A stretch of 64,000 nucleotides of DNA. It comes from Diphasiastrum complanatum (Eukaryota; Streptophyta; Lycopodiopsida; Lycopodiales; Lycopodiaceae). The notes beneath the pieces were generated by a model. The model worked only from the letters and a program-made list of their open reading frames with translations, did not search any database and had not been told where the DNA came from. Numbering within the stretch: the stretch's first letter is position 1; every line of letters begins with the position of its first letter. Positions 36,830 through 48,437 of the stretch are shown piece after piece. The position numbers were made by a program, and so were the translations under genes. The stretch covers positions 30,719,464 through 30,783,463 of the forward strand of contig CM055111.1 in the NCBI GenBank assembly GCA_029204225.1, written 5' to 3'.

Positions 36830-37084
36830 TAACCACTACTACTCTGTTGGATCAAATTTCAATTACCCTATAAGGTTTTTCTCCAAGAAACTTCATATAG
36901 CCAAGTCACCCTTTTCAAGATCCTTAATCTTGATACTGTGATCATGCCCAGATTTTTTACATTGTTTCTCCACAACTAAGGCATGGAGTGCAAGAAATTG
37001 GGTTTCATGTAGTTGGACGAGATTGTGGAGTCTTTCTTTGGTAGATTCCTTTATGCTTGATTTTTCCTTGATTGCTACCCTCAA
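36830..37084 (-). pseudogene. Gypsy integrase C-terminal fragment
   Basis: Minus strand: STKERLHNLVQLHETQFLAL, then KSGHDHSIKIKDLEKGDLA, a typical post-core segment of Gypsy integrases of the non-chromodomain type. It probably comes from a relative of the element at 35,424-35,765 but is on the opposite strand. Confidence 0.65.
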
Positions 37085-37945
37085 ACTTGGTACAATGAAC
37101 TATGTGTGCATTACAAATTCTTGATCATACCATCATTTGAAATGAATTTTTCTTATGCTTACCTTGAATGTGGTCCTAAAAACTCATAAGGCTACATGGA
37201 GCTTGCTTAATCTAAAAGGATAATAATCCCTACTAATATAACAAAAATAAAAATCCAAAGTTCTTATCCATTCTAGTAGTCGAAAAAAGTCATATAGGTG
37301 TACAACAATCACGCTATATATTTACAATAAATGTATATATTGGCTCAATATAGAACTTTGCATTGGCCAATTAGATGCAAATATGGTTAAACTTGTAAGA
37401 GGTGTTGCTAGCATTAATTCATTTAGAAAATTGTGGTTCTATTGGAATGGAAGCTTTAAAACAAGATTTATACTTAACAATATGTTGGCATCTTTGTCCA
37501 AAAGATCAGCTAGATTTATGTTGAGTTGCAATTGAAGAGCTTTCAATTAAAAGACTCTTTGCTCATGCCAATTAAGAAGGTCCATCTTGAAGTTGGCCCC
37601 GCTTCTAAAAATACACTTTGAAAGTTGTACATGGAAATTGGCAAGGTTGTATTTATGGGCTATGAAGTACATCTTAACATAAATAATTCTCAATAAGCTT
37701 CTATTTTTGAGGAGTACTATGTCTCTAGAATGTGACCTAGTGGTGGCTTGTTCTTTCCTCTCCTCAAGGTCAAAAGTTCAACCCCATTTGTATGCAAGTA
37801 GGGAAATTAAAAAAGTGTTTGGTCATTATTCAAGGTTGGGTGTTAAAAGGACATGTTATAAAATATGAGTGTTTTTTGACAATTGAGAAAAGGACATGTT
37901 ATAAAATATGCATGTTTTTTGACAATTGTATAGCAGCTCTAAAGT
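37085..37945. other. No gene seen
   Basis: Some plus-strand stretches between 37,420 and 37,680 look faintly coding (for example DLYLTICWHLCPKDQ) but are interrupted and unrecognised. Confidence 0.4.
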
Positions 37946-37949
37946 TTTT

Positions 37950-38755
37950 GTAAAGAATTCACCAGTCTTATTCACATGTCTACATTATTAGAAAGATATA
38001 CTAATAAGCATGTAGACAAGTCAATTTTAGGACTACTACATCAATCTTTATCTAGCATGAAACTTGCATTATATAGATATTATATGGATGCTTTATCTCA
38101 TTATCAATGTATGGTGGGATCTCACTCTATAGCCATGTCACTTCATAGTTTACATTTCCTTCTTTTTTTTTCCATTAATACTTACTAGAACTAGCATCAT
38201 CATGCACAATATGTACATTGTACATCATAATTAGGCTTTTGCCAAAAAGGGAAACACAAATTCAAACTTTAACATGGCATGAGGCTGAAACTGAGGCAAA
38301 CCTTTGTGGGTGCATGTTCTTCTCTTATTCAATGAAAACAATCATGAAGGACATAATATACAGTTACTTCTAAATCATAAAAGTAGCAGAAACATCCATG
38401 TTGATGGTTTTTAGCATGTTCACTATATAGATGAATAAAAATTGGATAGAATAAGTTTAGCAATGTGATTCACTTGTCTACACTTCATAACAAGACATTC
38501 TAATAAGTATATTAACAAGTCAATTTTAGAGCATCTACATCAATCTCTATCCAATCTGCATCATATATAGATATTATATGGGATGTTTCATCTCATTGTC
38601 AATTTATGATGGAATCTAAACATTCACATGTCACTTCATAGTTTACATTTTTTCCTCTTTTTTGGCATCCGTCGTTACTAAAACTAGCATCATTATGTGC
38701 AATATGGAAATTAGACATCCCAATCAGACTATGCCAAGAAGGAGAACATAGATCC
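37950..38755. repeat. Diverged direct duplication of about 300 bp
   Basis: Units at about 37,950-38,260 and 38,455-38,755 share, in order, GTCTACA, AAGTCAATTTTAG, CATCAATCT, TATAGATATTATATGG, GTCACTTCATAGTTTACATTT and ACTAGCATCAT. Each ends with the motif also seen in HSP70 intron 4. Alignment by eye suggests 75-80% identity. Confidence 0.65.
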
Positions 38756-39367
38756 AAACATCAACAACACATTGATTGTTGAGACTAAAGCCTCACCTTT
38801 GTCATTGCATGGTTTTCTCTTATCCAGCTCAAGCAACTATGAAGGGTGTAGTTTACTAGCATATTCATGTGATGATTTGAGCATTTGCTTTGTACACAAT
38901 GAACTTTGATTCTATGCAAGAAGATACTATGATCAATTTGTCTAGGATTGCCATTCTAAGATACATAAATTGTTGCTATGTGATAAAAGACACATTCCAA
39001 TGTATCAAGAAACAATTGTATTCTATAAGAAAAATTAATTTCGATCTATAAATTCGAGTTGTTAGGCAATAGTAAAAGTAATTGTACAAATAGCTACTTG
39101 ATTTAGTAACAAGTTATTTCATCATGCTCGATTCATTACAAGTCAAAAATTGGTAGTAGCACTTACACGTGAACTAGTAGTATTGTTTGACATGCTTTAC
39201 AAAAATATGAAATTGCCTAGGTAACCAGCATTTCCTCACTTAAAGGACCTAGTTCATGTGGATGAGGACGAAGTGCTCAATCAGCACATAAGAAGATGAA
39301 AAATATATTTGATGTTTCATGCAAGGATGTTGATCGCCAATTCAAAGATGTTAGCTACTTTCATAAG
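38756..39367. other. No gene seen
   Basis: AT-rich. No coding domain or structured repeat recognised. Confidence 0.45.
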
Positions 39368-39885
39368 TCTAGTTACGAATAGAGCCACAACTGATCTAGA
39401 GCTAAGCTACGAAAGCATCACATAAGCAAGACTTAAGCTATGAAAGCAGCACATAAGCAAGACTTAACCCTAGAAAGCAGGAAAGAGAGAGATTAAGGAG
39501 ACTAAAGAGAGAGATCAATATCATCAGCTGAATAACAAATGACACAGTTTCCCTACTTATAGCCAAGAGGAAGCCCTAAAAGGAAGCTTCCGGTGGCTAG
39601 GGCCCAACTGGGAGGGAAAATAGTGCGTCCTCCAAGAAGGCCCCCACTCTCCAGTAATATGTCCAAATGGCCTAATAATGAATAATAAGGCCAAAGGCCA
39701 ACCATATAGTCTAAGTGTCACTAATGAATAAAAAAGGGCCCAAGGCTTGCTTATGCATAAAGTAATGTAAATGTAAATGGACGCAGCAAATGTAATGAGC
39801 CGAGTCCATAACTATCCTTGGCACAAAAGAAAAAGACCCAACTGTCGAAAAGAAATTGGATCAAGTAGCAGCAAGCCCTGCTGCA
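39368..39885 (-). other. Probable Gypsy-2 3' region or LTR
   Basis: Non-coding DNA downstream, in element sense, of the chromodomain. It contains a 31-bp tandem pair (39,406-39,436 and 39,437-39,467, unit with GCACATAAGCAAGACTTAA) and has a changed composition. LTR ends could not be fixed because no partner copy is present. Confidence 0.35.
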
Positions 39886-39892
39886 TCAACAG

Positions 39893-40585
39893 CTAGAACA
39901 ACATCTGATGTAGAGGATCAACAAGTGTAGCAAGAGCACGAGCCTGATCCGCAAGTGATGGCGTATGATAAAAGACATCAATAGGATCCCATGTGGCCTC
40001 CTCAATAGGATTGCCATCCCACTGGACCAAAAACTGAATCTGTTGGCAGCGTCGACTATGGTATAGACGAACCTGTAATATAGCAGCAGGTAAAAATGGA
40101 AATAACTCTGAAGCAGTAGGAAACTCAACATCACAAGGAGCGTCATCCTCAATAGCAGCACGTAATAAACTGACATGGAATACATCACAGGCGCGTGTGA
40201 AAGCAGGAAGTTGTAAGTGATATGTAACTGGACTAAGAACCTCCAAAATGCGATAAGGCCCATAATAACATGGTGCAAGCTTCTCAGTAGAAGCATGGCC
40301 CTGGACAAAATGATGACGTGCAAACCGTAGGCGTAGATAAACCATATCTCCAAGCTGAAACTCAACATGGCGTTGGTGACGATCAACTGAGGTCTGATAA
40401 CGCTGTTGAACATGTTGTAAATGAGAACTGGTTCGGGTACTAAGCTCTCGAACACCAAGGTATCCAAAAAGCCCGAGAAGGTAGAACTGCATCAGCACCA
40501 GGAAGCCAATAAGAAAACTGGAAAAGAGATGGACACTCATCGCGAATAGCCGCATGATATACGTAACCATCAACCATATGTGCAA
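39893..40585 (-). pseudogene. Gypsy-2 integrase C-terminus with chromodomain
   Basis: Open for 230 codons. The last ~190 match chromovirus integrase tails: LQHVQQRYQTSVDRHQRHV, FQLGDMVYLRLR, YYGPYRILEVLSPVTYHL (GPF/Y module), FHVSLLRAAI, then a chromodomain QIQFLVQWDGNPIEEATW. The chromodomain targets integration to chromatin marks. The first ~40 residues are hydrophobic and not integrase-like, which marks decay or a junction. Catalytic core, RT and gag are absent. Confidence 0.85.
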
Positions 40586-41999
40586 GGTGCCCCAAGAAAA
40601 GATAGCAGCATCGGAAGACTAGCACCAAGGAGATCATCTTGACAAAGGATAGCTTAAAATGGAGAAATATGCACCAACATGGTCAAAAGCCCAAGGTATC
40701 CATAGGGCCCATGAATGAGAAGTACCAATGGCATACGGTACCCTCAAGGCCCATACCATGAGAAGAGAAGCATGCCATCCAAGAAATCAATGCATCATCT
40801 AAAAAGACATGATGCATGAAAATAGTAGCAACAAATCTAGAAATAGTAGAGGCCCCAACTTACAAACTATAGCCGAAAAACTCATCCAAAAAGACCTCAT
40901 ATGGACATACCAATCCATCATAGGATACACCAAAAATGGATGGAGAATCGGATGACCCATCGGAACTGGCCGCAAGTGTAATCCCAAAGTACACACCAGG
41001 TGCACAAGTGAGGAATAGAAGAAATGCACTAGAACGAGGAACAAGTTTCACAACATCAGTAGCAAGCATCGGAGCAATATCCACGTGTAGCTGGGAATGA
41101 GTATCAAAGCACATATGAGCAACACTGAAGTATATGGCGGCAACATCCCCAAAAACTATCCAAGAGAGGAGAAGGAATTCTCTCAAGGTACCCTGATGGT
41201 CTCGGAACACCAGAACAAAGTGGCAACTCAGCATCGGAGACCAAGCAATATGGAGCAACCTGAAATGACAGGGAACCTGAAGATCACCCAGACAAACAAT
41301 AACTGGAACGGAGGCAATAACCCAAGCCAATAGGATATGCCAAGCCTGATAATGAGCAACAATCCAAGGAGCTGATAGAGAGCCACATGCATAATCATAG
41401 AGATATCTGCACCATAAACGATCAGTAATATGGAAAAACCAGCACCAATCAAAAGGTCCAAATGAAAACCAAGCTATATGTAATAACCAGAAATGCCATA
41501 TATCCATAGCATCGACATGGACTGTAGCAAACCTATATGTAGAAACACCAGGAGACGAAAGGATGTCCGTGTACTCATCTAGAAAGATCCCAGCATATAA
41601 ATACCCTAGATAAGTAATAGTGACCATCTGGCAAATATCCTCGGATGAAAAATGTGTAACAGTAAGGGCCAAAGGCGGAGGAATCATGTTAGAAACCGTA
41701 GAAATATCATGACGCAGATCACAAACCTCAAGCAGAGATCCATGGAGTAAAGCGAAAGAAGATACAACCTAATCACCAATAGCGAGGGAACCATCAAACG
41801 TGGACCCATGAAGAACCCCATAGAAATCAGCCATAACAAACTCAAGAGATGGAGATATAGAGACCAATGGAGAAGATACTGCACCAACCACCGAACCAGG
41901 AGGGCAATCTGAAGTATGCGCAAAAGCAATAGTAGAAATACCACCAAGGTATGCGGTATCAATATCAATGAAACCAGGAATGACCACTAAATACGATAT
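40586..41999 (-). pseudogene. Unusual aromatic-rich open region upstream of the Gypsy-2 tail
   Basis: On the minus strand one frame is open from about 41,999 to 40,860 with a single stop near 41,770, about 370 codons. The product is rich in Trp, Phe, Tyr and Leu with stretches such as WFSFGPFDWCWFFHITD and WHFWLLHIAWF, and has Ser/Asp-rich ends. No protease, RT or integrase motif is visible where Gypsy pol should be. Its left-hand continuation (40,860-40,586) is broken. It may be a non-pol segment of this element or a frame kept open by strand composition. The right edge is cut by a Copia LTR at 42,000. Confidence 0.35.
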
Positions 42000-42452
42000 A
42001 CATATTTATGGAGTTTGAGGTAGCTCGAGGTAGAACCACATCCAACCACCTTTCAATCACATCTAAAGTGAAAACTAGAGTCTATGTGACATTTGTCACA
42101 TCTCATGCATGTATCTCTACCTACTTTTACCAAGTGTCCTATTTCTAGCTTAGATTTGTACAAATCATCATGCATGTGTCCATTTCATTTTGTGCATGCC
42201 TTGCATGTCACTATGGATCACTTATAATAAATGCACGTGATATGCCATGAGTTTCTACAAGCATATCAATGCTATTTCTAAGTCTACAATCTATATGCAA
42301 GTTGTATTCTACCAACTAGATATGGAAAATTCATATAGCTTGAGTTTCATCTAGGCCGAATTTGGCATTTACATTTATGAAACAACATACTTGCATAGTA
42401 AAAAGTTTGTAGCAAGCCTAAAGTCAAGATAGATGATTTTTCAATTTCAACA
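42000..42452 (-). repeat. Outer Copia 3' LTR, truncated
   Basis: Homologous to 43,239-43,689 of the inner element's LTR but clearly more diverged. It ends TTTCAACA next to a polypurine tract at 42,453-42,467. About 340 bp at the far end are missing, replaced by the Gypsy-2 region. Confidence 0.85.
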
Positions 42453-42469
42453 CTCCTCCTAAAAATAAT

Positions 42470-42892
42470 CTATGTTGACTTGAACATGGATCTTGGTATT
42501 ACTCCAAGATTGGCTCTATGCTTGATGAAGGAATTCTTGCTCAAAGGTTTGGTGGGCAAATCTGCAATACAAGATGATGTGTCGATGTGCTTCAAGTAGA
42601 TTTCCCCTCCAACGAGCTTCTCTCTCACGAAGTGATGTGCAACCTCGATGTGTTTGCTCCTTGCATGAAATATTGGATTGTTGGCAAGGGCTTGTGCTGA
42701 AATGTTGTCACACATGATCATAGGTATATCATCTTCAATGATTATCTTTAGCTCCACTAGCAATCTCTTGATCCAAAGCACTTCCTTTGTTGTAGTAGTG
42801 AGTGCCTTATACTCAACTTCACAAGATGAGAGTGATGCAGTATCTTGCATTTTGAAAAGCCAAGATATCAAGTTTCCTCCAAGATATATGAC
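42470..42892 (-). pseudogene. Outer Copia RNase H, C-terminal part
   Basis: Minus strand: VIYLGGNLISWLFKMQD, SLSSCEVEYKAL, VLWIKRLLVELK, MIMCDNISAQALANN, KHIEVAHHFVREKL and the terminal DLPTKPLSKNSF. It continues across the inner element at 50,056: joining the flanks through the AAAAG target site restores the reading RKSTSAFVIYLGG. The inner insertion therefore split one RNase H gene. Confidence 0.88.
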
Positions 42893-42897
42893 AAAAG

Positions 42898-43689
42898 TGA
42901 CAAAATTTCCAGAATTCACACGTGTGGGGAATGTCCACAAGAGTGACTGATCTTAATTAAGCTTTGTGATTGGCACTATAACCTGATTCTAGATTGGTCA
43001 ACAAAATCTAGTTCAGAAGAAATGGCTAATCCACAATCTAGCATGCTAAGCAACTGAATATAATAGCAATGAATCAATAATTAGCAAAAGTACAAGATAT
43101 CAGTGTTTAAGCATTAGCTTCGACACGAGTTAGAGAGAAAAAGATAGAGAGATAACAAGCAAAATAGTTTAGATCCAAAATGGCATGAGATAGCTACAAA
43201 ACTTTGGTTCTTCATCATTGATTGTGTGGAGAGCTACACATATTTATGGAGTTTGAGGTAGCTCGAGGTAGAACCATATCTATCTACTCCAAAATGACAT
43301 CTAAAGTGACATCTAGAGTCTATGTGACATTTGTCACTTGTCATGCATGAAATTCTACCAACTTTTTACAAGTGTACTAGTTCTAATAGAAATGCCCAAA
43401 TCATCATGCATGTGTCCATTAAACTTTGTGCATGCCTTGCATGTCACTATGGATCACTTACAATTAATGCATGTGAGTTGCCACGAGTTTCTACAAGCAT
43501 AATCATGCTAATTCTATGTCTACAAACTATATGCAAGTTGCATTTATCAAACTAGATAATACATAACCATGTAGCTCGAGTTCTATGTAGGCCAAACTTG
43601 GCATTTTTCATTAATGAGCTACATACTTGCATGGTACAACATTTGTAGCAAGCCAAGAAATCAATATGGATTGTTTTCCAATTTTAACA
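42898..43689 (-). repeat. Inner Copia 3' LTR, 792 bp
   Basis: Starts TGACAAAATTTCC and ends TTTTAACA on the plus strand. Carries CACACGTGTG at 42,917-42,926, near the 3' end of the LTR in element sense. Confidence 0.95.
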
Positions 43690-43704
43690 CTCCTCCTAAA
43701 AATG
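43690..43704 (-). other. Inner Copia polypurine tract
   Basis: CATTTTTAGGAGGAG on the minus strand, adjacent to the LTR start TGTTAAAATTGG. Confidence 0.85.
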
Positions 43705-43706
43705 AT

Positions 43707-45142
43707 CTATATTGATTTGAACATGGATCTTGGTATAACTCCAAAATTGGCTCTATGCTTGTTGAAGGAACTTTTGCTCAAAGGTTTGGTGAGCATATCT
43801 GCAATGCAAAATGATGTGTCGATGTGCTCCAATTTGATTTCACCTGCAATGAGCTTCTCTCTCACGAAGTGATGTGCAACTTTGATATGCTTGCTCCTTG
43901 CATGGAATATTGGGTTGTTGGCAAGGGCTTGAGCTGAAATGTTGTCACACATGATCATAGGTATATTTTCTTCCATAATTATCTTTAGCTCCACTAGTAA
44001 CCTCTTGATCCAAAGCACTTCCTTTGTTGTTGTAGTGAGCACCTTGTACTCAGCTTCACATGATGAGAGTGATACAATATCTTGCTTTTTGGAAAGCCAA
44101 GATATCAAGTTTCTTCCAAGATATATGACATAAGCAATTGTAGATTTTCGATCTGCTCTATCACTTGCAAAATCCGAGTCAGAATACCCAATTATAGAAA
44201 GATCTTCACTTTTATACAATTAACCAAAATCAAAAGTTGAAGATATATATCTAAGCACTCTCTTGCCCTTTTGATAAACTGAAGGATTTTACATAGCCTG
44301 GCTCAACTTATGAACACTAAAGCTTATGTCAGGTCTAGTTATTGTGAGCCATATTAAGGAGCCTATAAGACTTCTAAAAAGTGTGATGTCCTCGAAGGAT
44401 CTTTCATCACCTTTGTTAGGGTTCTTTACATTTTGCTCCATAGGTGTTTCTACTCTTACAATTCAACATATTGAACTTTTTAACATTGAAAGAGCATACT
44501 TAGATTGACATACAAAAGCTTTATCTTTAAGAAAGTCAATCTCTAATCCTAGAATATAGTGAATTTTTCCAAGATCTTGCATCTTGAACTCTTTTCCAAG
44601 TGCAATCTTGGTTTCCTCAATTAACTTGATACAACTTCCTGTCAGAATGATATCATCAACATAAATAAGAAGGATTACAATATCTTTATCACAAAACTTG
44701 ACATATTAGGAAGGATCATAGTTACTAAGATTAAATCCTAGTGGCTCAAGAAAAGTGTTAAGTCGAGAATACCATGACCTTGGAGTTTGCTTTAATCCAT
44801 ATAAACTTTTGAAGAGCAAGCAAACTTTTCCTTCATCATGGATGAACCCAATAGGTTGATCCATATAGATCTCTTCTTCTAGATAGCCATTTAGAAATGC
44901 ATTAGAAACATCTAGTTGAAGAATTTGCCAATTGAAAAAATAAGCAAGAGAAATTATGATTCTAATTGACACCATCTTTGCAACTGGGACAAAGGTCTCC
45001 TCATAATCAAGTCCATATACTTGAGCAAATCCTTTAGCACAAAGCCTAGCCTTGTACTTGTTGATTGTGCCATCTTAATTATACTTGACTCGAAAAACCC
45101 ATTTGCAACCAATAGTATGCTTGTTGGATGGAAGATCCACAA
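43707..45142 (-). pseudogene. Inner Copia reverse transcriptase and RNase H
   Basis: Minus strand in several frames: VSIRIIISLAYFFNW and LDVSNAFLNGYLEEE (motif A region) near 44,930-44,860, LLIYVDDIILTGS near 44,660 with an intact YVDD box, then SLIGSLIWLTITRPDISF near 44,340, YSDSDFASDRADRKST near 44,190 and the RNase H end DMLTKPLSKSSF near 43,750. Stops occur near 44,704, 44,290 and 44,220; a frameshift lies near 45,080. Confidence 0.9.
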
Positions 45143-45146
45143 GCTC

Positions 45147-46766
45147 TCATGTATTATTGGCCATCAAAGCATCATATTCTTCCTTCATGGCAAGATACCA
45201 TTCCTTTGAGTTGATAGCATCATATACATCCTTCGGCTCCTCATGAGAAATAAAATAGGCACAATTAGTGGAGTTGATTTCCACTTGCTTTCCTCTATCT
45301 TCATAGGTAAGCCTTTTAGGCTCGGATCTTTCTCTTTGAGATCTCCTTGGTGAAAAAATTCGAGGTGACTCCTCCTCAAATCTCGGCCCCATATCTCCAT
45401 GATAATCTTCAAGGGTGATGATTGGAGTATCTTTGTGAGAATCTTTGAACTCGGCCTTCTCAAGAATGTATTTTTGATCTTCATGAAATATCACATCTCT
45501 ACTCTCAATTGTAGTTGAGGTAGAGGGAACATAGATCCTGTAAGCTTTCTTGTTGGATGCATATCCAACCATGATCCCTTTAACAGAATTAGGATCATCT
45601 CTTTTCCTTGTTTCCAAGGGCATATTAACAAAGCAAGTACAACCAAAAACTCTAAGGTGATCTACCTTAGGTTTTTTCTGAAACAAGACTTCAAAAAGTC
45701 TTTTTCCAGCAAGAGCATTGTAAGGTAATCTATTGCACAAATAGTTTTCACAATTTATAGCTTCACCCCAATATTCAATAGGCAAAGAAGCTGCTACTCG
45801 AATTGCTTTAGCACATTCACATAAAGATCTGTTTTTCCTCTCAGCTACTCCATTTTGGGATGGAGAATAGGCACAAGAAAATTCTCTCTTTATTCCGTCA
45901 CCTTCATAATAAAACTTGTTGGAGCTATATTCACCTCCTCCATCGCATCTTAAAGCTTTAACTTTGCAAGAAAACTGTTTTTCTACATAAGCTTTGAAGA
46001 TAAGGAAGTGATAAAAAACCATAGCCTTTGAAGAAAGTAGATACAACCAAGTGTATCTAGTAAAGTCATCAATAAAGGTGACAAAACATGTTGCACCACC
46101 AATACTTTTAGAAGAGGAAAAATGTACATCTGAATGTATGAGTTCCAATGGATAAGTAGTCTTTATAAAAGATTTCTGATATGGCTTTTTGTGTGACTTT
46201 GCAATGGCACAAGCCTCACAAGGCTTGAAATCTTTAGAAAGAGATTTTGGAAGACCAAAAGCCTTCTTCTTCTTAACCATAGAAGACATAGATGTAAAGC
46301 TAGGATGTCCCAACCTTCTATGCCACAGCTCCTCCTTAGATAACAAAGCAACTTCACAAAGGTTTGCATTCTCATAAGAATTCAACTTAAAAATTCCACC
46401 ACATCTAGTTCCATCAGCAAGGATCTCATCTTTTCTCTTGATAAAACAAGTATTGGAGTTGAACTTTACAATACAACCATTATCAAGCAACTTTTCCACA
46501 CTAATTAAGTTCTTTGTAAGTTTTGGAATGAAAAGAACATTAGAAAGTGCAAGAACTTTTGAAGAAGCAAGTTTCAATGGAATGTTGCCAATTCCTTCTA
46601 TTGGACACTCATGATCATTAGTTGTGTAAATAGATCTCTTGAGTCCTTTGAAAGGTAAGATTGAGTCAAATGACTCCTTTGAACAGCACATATGTGAAGA
46701 GGCTCCACTGTCTATGTACCAAGCTCCATCTTTTTTGAAAGGTGATGAAGAAAAACTGGACACCAT
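45147..46766 (-). pseudogene. Inner Copia protease and integrase, 539 open codons
   Basis: Longest open element frame in the window. Order: aspartic protease AWYIDSGASSHMCCS near 46,720, GAG-pre-integrase WHRRLGHPSF near 46,340 with CEACAIAK completing the HHCC site, integrase core LIHSDVHFSSSK near 46,130, RCDGGGEYSSNKF near 45,940 and QNGVAERKNRSLCE near 45,860 (D-D-E), then the linker SRDVIFHEDQKYIL and the RT start EWYLAMKEEYDALM near 45,190. This segment could still fold and process, but RT downstream is broken. Confidence 0.92.
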
Positions 46767-46853
46767 AAGTGATCCTTCTCCATCACTTGCAATAGAATCT
46801 TCTTCAATATCTTTGGAGAGATTAGCTTGCTTGAGTTGGTTTTTCTTCTTAAA

Positions 46854-47668
46854 TCAATTAGAGGCATAGTGCCCCTTTTTATCACAGAAGAAACACTTCA
46901 CTTTCTTCTTCTTGGTTTTTGAGTTAGAGAGATGAGATGTTTCATCCTCTTCACCATCTTGATCTCGATCTTTGGCTTTGTCTTTGTTGTATGCTTGAAA
47001 GAATTGGTTCTTACTCCTTCCTTTCTGCTTGCCTTTGACAAAGAGGGCTTTGTCACTTCTACCATGTTCAAGTTTGTTCATCCTGGAGAGTTTATAGCTT
47101 TGTCTAGATTCTTCAGAAATAAGAATTCCTTGGAGAGTTTCTAGATTAGGTAACTCCTCCTTAATAGCAAAAGACTGAACAAGATTATCATAGTCATCTC
47201 TCAAGCCATTCAGTATGACTTGAACTAGCTCAACTTGGTTAATGGTAACACCAACATAGGAAAGCTCTCTATGTAAATCTTTAACTCTCAGAACATAGTT
47301 AGGTGCACTCTCTTCACTTCTTTGAAAACTTTGGAAAATCTGATTCCTAAGAGTGAGTATTCTAGAAGTATTCTTTGCTTCATAGATGTCTTTAGTGCAT
47401 CCCAAGCTTCTTTGGCTATAGTGCAAGAACCTATCTCTCTCAAAATTTTATTAGATACATTCATCTTAATGAAATGTAGGGCCATTCTAGCTCTCTTCTT
47501 ATATTTAGGAATTTCAACCTGTGCTTGAGGCTCCTCCTCAACACCAAGCACAATATCCATAACATCTTGGAGAATCAAAACAAACTCCATTCTTAAATTC
47601 CAAATTGAATAATTAGAAGTGTTTAGTCTTTCATTGGCTTCTAGAAGATATCCTTCCTGAGATGCCAT
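46854..47668 (-). pseudogene. Inner Copia gag
   Basis: ATG at 47,668 (MASQEGYLLEANERLNTSNY), typical Copia gag with WNLRMEFVLILQDV and FIKMNVSNKILREIG. A frameshift near 47,300-47,400 breaks it; the second frame continues (HRELSYVGVTINQVELVQ) to the zinc knuckle CFFCDKKGHYASN, where the last Cys codon has become the stop TGA at 46,854-46,856. The loss of that Cys truncates gag and separates it from pol. Confidence 0.9.
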
Positions 47669-48425
47669 TATAATGAAGACTTCTTAGTTATTGGATTGAG
47701 ATATGTTTGAGCTTGTTCCTATCAGACTTAGAGTTGCTGCTCTCTTCACTATAGGTATTTTCAAGGTTGAACTACCTTCCTATGTGAAATACTTGCAACT
47801 ATATTTGAGATGAATCTCAAATATTCCACAAGACAAGTTTTCTAGATCAGACACAAAAAGTGGTTTGAGACACTTTGGCTGGTTTGAATTCTACTTTTGG
47901 CACGTGTGAAATGCTTCAAAAGAAAACACTATTGACACTCAGAAGGTTCAAAGGGTGTTCAAAAACTTCAAACTCAGTTTTGATCTATAATTTCTTGTGT
48001 TGGATGCTCAAAACAATGAGTTCAGAATAAAGTATAATTGAATCAAATCAAAATGTTGTCAGTCAGATTTTGGACCTATCCCTATTCTCTTTAAGAGCTT
48101 ATAACTCTTGCTAGACACATCAGATTGATTTGATTTCAATTTCTATGAAAAGTATAGATCAAATGCTTTCCATCAAGCTATAACACTGCTATCTTTGGAT
48201 CTATAAGTAAGGAGAACAAAGGGACTGAAAAACTCTAATTTTTACATGTGTGAAATTCCAAAATCTCATACTTCTTCAATTCAGGTCTAAAAATTCAGTT
48301 CAAGTTCGATTTGATCCAAATACACTTCAGAGAAAGGTTAGAAAAAGTGCAAAACTATTTTTTTGCTTGATTTAGCTCTCAGTTTCTTGTACAATCAGAG
48401 TTGTTAGCATGCAAAGCTTAATGTG
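47669..48425 (-). other. Inner Copia leader
   Basis: About 760 bp without coding potential between primer site and gag. Holds GCACGTGTGAAA near 47,899 and ACATGTGTGAAA near 48,243, half-conserved forms of the recurrent palindrome. Confidence 0.6.
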
Positions 48426-48437
48426 GCTCTGATACCA
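48426..48437 (-). other. Inner Copia primer binding site
   Basis: TGGTATCAGAGC on the minus strand, directly abutting the 5' LTR. Confidence 0.92.
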
